Shown: in pieces, positions 62,601 through 64,000 of the stretch
Numbering within the stretch: the stretch's first letter is position 1
Layout: each line of letters starts with the position of its first letter
Assembly: GCF_014635825.1 (NCBI RefSeq)
Contig: NZ_BMDO01000007.1
Span: 222,754 to 286,753, forward strand
From: Mucilaginibacter galii
GTDB lineage: Bacteria; Bacteroidota; Bacteroidia; Sphingobacteriales; Sphingobacteriaceae
DNA: 64,000 nt
Reading direction: 5' to 3'
Translations under genes and position numbers: made by a program
The notes under the pieces: generated by a model
What the model was told of the DNA's origin: nothing
Seen by the model: the letters and a program-made list of their open reading frames with translations, nothing else
The model's database searches: none

Positions 62601-63855
62601 GACCAACGACAACTTAAAGCCTTTGTATTTACCCTCGAAAGAAAAAGTAGCTTATAAAGACGCTCTGGAGAATAAGAACCAGTTGCTCAACATTGCTTAC
62701 CATAATTTTAAGCAAGGCGGCTTTAGTGCTTTAAACCGCAAGTTCGATCTGTTTTGCAGCACCGAAGCTTATTGGCTTAACGATTTTGCCCTCTATATTG
62801 CGCTTAAACAACATCACAACAATCAGCCCTGGTATGAATGGCCTATGGATTTTCGTCAGCGAAAAACTGCCGCTTTGAGGCGCTTTGCGGTGCAGTTTGA
62901 TACCGAAATAGAACAAGTAAAGTGGTTGCAATTCATATTCCAGGAACAGTGGAGCGCGTTAAAGGCTTATGCCAATGTGCTTAACATCCAGTTATTTGGC
63001 GATCTGCCTTTTTATGTAAGCCACGATTCGGTTGATGTATGGGCAAACCCCGACAGCTTTTGCCTGGACAGCGAAGGTAAGATGACCGGCATAGCCGGTG
63101 TACCACCCGATTACTTTAATGCCGATGGCCAGCTTTGGGGCATGCCCGTTTACCGCTGGGACGTAATGAAAGCCAAAGGCTACGATTGGTGGATTGGCCG
63201 CCTGCGTAAGAACATGCAATTGTTCGACCTGTTGCGCTTAGACCACTTCCGTGCATTTTCGGCTTACTGGGATGTGCCTGCAGGCGAGGAAACAGCCAAG
63301 AACGGAAAATGGAAACCAGGACCGGGCAGCGATTTCTTTCAAACCGTTCAAAGTGCTTTAGGAGAGCTCCCCTTTGTGGCCGAAGATTTGGGCGATATTG
63401 ACGCGCCGGTATTTGCCCTGCGTGAAGAATTTGACTTCCCGGGCATGAAAGTGCTGCAATTTGCCTTTGGCGATGAACTACCAGACTCCTTATACATTCC
63501 GCATAACTACCAGGAAAATTACTTGGTTTATACCGGTACACATGATAACAACACCACGGCGGGCTGGTACAATACCGACACCAACAAAACTGTTAGGCGC
63601 CAAATTGAGCAGTACACCGGTCAAACCGTTAAAGCCAAAAACGTTCATGAAGTATTGAGCCGCGTGGCTTATGCCTCTACTGCTAAAATTGCGATGCTGC
63701 CCATTCAGGATGTAATTGGTTTAGATGAAAGCGCAAGGATGAACAACCCTGCCTCAGCCAAGAACAACTGGGCCTGGCGATTACTACCGCAGTATCTTAC
63801 CCAGGATGTAGAAGAAAAGTTGCTGGAGTGGACGAGATTATATAACCGAATATAG
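59620..63855 (+). CDS. treY: Fusion of malto-oligosyltrehalose synthase (TreY) and 4-alpha-glucanotransferase (MalQ)
   Basis: A 1411-residue two-enzyme protein. Residues 1-about 890 are TreY, which rearranges the end of a maltodextrin to an alpha,alpha-1,1 bond: D313 (GLRIDHIDG), E341 (VAEKILEHGE) and D584 (STHDTKRGED) are its GH13 residues. From about 912 (NNRGAGILMHITSLPSPFG) the protein is MalQ (GH77), with nucleophile D1208 (LRLDHFRAFSAYW), E1255 (VAEDLGDID) and D1309 (GTHDNNTT). All six catalytic carboxylates are present, so both halves should work. The reading frame is continuous through the linker (about 885-911, KELFKQLPLALLKLEQPG). Fused forms occur in some Bacteroidota. It ends the glgX-treZ-treY operon. 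Confidence 0.93.
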   Translation: MNNPVATYRLQFHSAFTFDDFERIISYLQKLGVSTIYASPVFEATPGSTHGYDGVNPHRISPEIGSEKQLKALSSKLKGLGINWLQDIVPNHMGFHQNNPWLMDLLEKGKLSLYATFFDAVWTSPLFKDEQIMVPFLGSPLEEVISNNELSITYQPQQGLVLQYFDSYYPLSAASYAGILEAAGTEMPEAVQKLVKQVNSLQQITEASSCALKWAAWKQKLVKALADESVKQYFDACLSATNNDKEKLTQIANNQAYRLCNYEETDHTINFRRFFTVNSLICLNIQDKRVFDHYHRMIKTLVENGVFQGLRIDHIDGLYDPAKYLENLRQMTGEDTYIVAEKILEHGEDLPLQWPLQGTSGYDYLAQVNNLFTNQAAEKRLTKFYQELVNDDQPVQEQIWQKKADILSQSMGGERDNLYHLFKKLRLTDKKILEGLDPEMIKAAIGELLIHCPVYRYYGNQFPLQNQEYEAVKQLFKLVKKAKPQLKPALNLLEIVLLEKPKLSNADYNQRALQFYQRLMQFSGPLMAKGVEDTLMYTYNRFIGHNEVGDAPDAFGSGTKAYHKLMKRRQKEWPLALNGTSTHDTKRGEDVRARLNVLTDLSKTWIKTVKQWRELNAGLKQDNAPDVNDEYFIYQTLVGAHPMPGQPNDDIANRLQEYLTKALREAKTNSNWAAPNEAYEQATLNFAEALLNTDSEFWKSFQEFQQKIADFGIVNSLAQVMLKFTSPGVPDVYQGCELWDFSLVDPDNRRPVDYELRNRLLDDVVNSTQHPAELTELLWQNRYDGQIKQWLTYKLFQERKQAAELFAKGAYLPLQVKGAYQDYVMAYARHYQNKWYITVVALRLAELCQEQGKSIVNLKWKNTRVILPTEAPAAWQNILSGDDGKLTENSIRVKELFKQLPLALLKLEQPGNNRGAGILMHITSLPSPFGVGDMGPEAYSFADFLSRSGQKYWQILPLNPTGPEQNYSPYSSVSSMAGNTLLISPELLVEAGLLTNDNLKPLYLPSKEKVAYKDALENKNQLLNIAYHNFKQGGFSALNRKFDLFCSTEAYWLNDFALYIALKQHHNNQPWYEWPMDFRQRKTAALRRFAVQFDTEIEQVKWLQFIFQEQWSALKAYANVLNIQLFGDLPFYVSHDSVDVWANPDSFCLDSEGKMTGIAGVPPDYFNADGQLWGMPVYRWDVMKAKGYDWWIGRLRKNMQLFDLLRLDHFRAFSAYWDVPAGEETAKNGKWKPGPGSDFFQTVQSALGELPFVAEDLGDIDAPVFALREEFDFPGMKVLQFAFGDELPDSLYIPHNYQENYLVYTGTHDNNTTAGWYNTDTNKTVRRQIEQYTGQTVKAKNVHEVLSRVAYASTAKIAMLPIQDVIGLDESARMNNPASAKNNWAWRLLPQYLTQDVEEKLLEWTRLYNRI

Positions 63856-63888
63856 GCCTAACAATAATTAAACTATGTCATTGCTGTA

Positions 63889-63971
63889 AAGGTCAGATAA
63901 TTCGGGGACAAGCTTAACTTTAAATAACTAAGTTAACTTGTTATGCGCATTAACACGAGTGATCTGACCTT
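63889..63971. repeat. Nested palindrome after the trehalose operon
   Basis: AAGGTCAGAT (63889-63898) pairs with ATCTGACCTT (63962-63971). Inside it, ACAAGCTTAACTT (63908-63920) pairs with AAGTTAACTTGT (63930-63941). The whole can fold into one long hairpin of about 83 bases. It has no T-run, so it looks more like a repeat element than a terminator. No second copy is in the window. Confidence 0.6.
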
Positions 63972-64000
63972 AAAGCGGAACTATTTGCAGACCTACCGCC

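Noticed and set aside
1..64000. tRNA or rRNA genes
   Set aside because: No T-loop plus acceptor-stem pattern and no conserved rRNA stretch were seen. A covariance search could still find one.

Overview
The window reads as chromosomal DNA of a Bacteroidota bacterium, most likely a Sphingobacteriaceae member of the Pedobacter/Mucilaginibacter type (inference from gene content). It has a SusC/SusD pair, GH92 and PL9 polysaccharide enzymes, a Bacteroidota-style bifunctional HisB, a fused HisIE, and sites that fit the Bacteroidota promoter pattern TTTG-N19-TAnnTTTG. Clear Shine-Dalgarno sites are rare and several genes start at TTG or GTG. No rRNA, tRNA, insertion sequence, prophage or CRISPR array was recognised. 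Most genes are housekeeping or central metabolism.

Layout. 1-3400: a cut-off gene, a small orphan and a three-gene ABC importer with an amino-acid-like substrate. 3455-8563: a methionine-type aminotransferase paired with an omega-amidase, then a secreted GH92 alpha-mannosidase. 8657-16507: PPK2, a class A penicillin-binding protein, a very large metalloprotease/propeller/beta-barrel envelope protein, a fasciclin protein and a lipoprotein MsrB. 16494-19953: a GIY-YIG protein divergent from a self-cleaving XRE/S24 repressor with its own operator, a Spy-like protein, then bioF-bioD. 20008-24513: a SusC/SusD pair standing alone. 24791-29167: argS divergent from two arginine-deiminase-superfamily enzymes. 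29210-32392: a GT1 glycosyltransferase, a flavin reductase and a PL9-like lipoprotein. 32665-39282: gltB, a small secreted orphan and gltD. 39522-49006: a GmhB-like phosphatase, a histidine leader peptide and the complete operon hisG-D-C-B-H-A-F-IE, followed by a WD40 protein. 49090-55323: an NlpC/P60 peptidase, a GNAT acetyltransferase and the xylose genes (xylB-xylA and a sodium-sugar symporter). 55670-63855: glgX-treZ-treY::malQ, an overlapping operon that turns glycogen or maltodextrin into trehalose.

How the parts work together. The his genes encode all the steps from PRPP and ATP to histidine, behind an 18-residue leader with five His codons that sits in a foldable RNA, so histidine supply very probably controls the operon. 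The trehalose operon is self-contained: GlgX debranches, TreY makes terminal trehalose, TreZ releases it, and the fused MalQ can recycle short maltodextrins. The xylose cluster supplies uptake, isomerisation and phosphorylation.

The most unusual signal is a set of intergenic palindromic repeats of at least five families. They fill every gap longer than a few bases inside the his operon, and also occur at several 3' ends elsewhere. One appears to have been captured as the C-terminal tail of the WD40 protein, and another supplies part of the likely his promoter.
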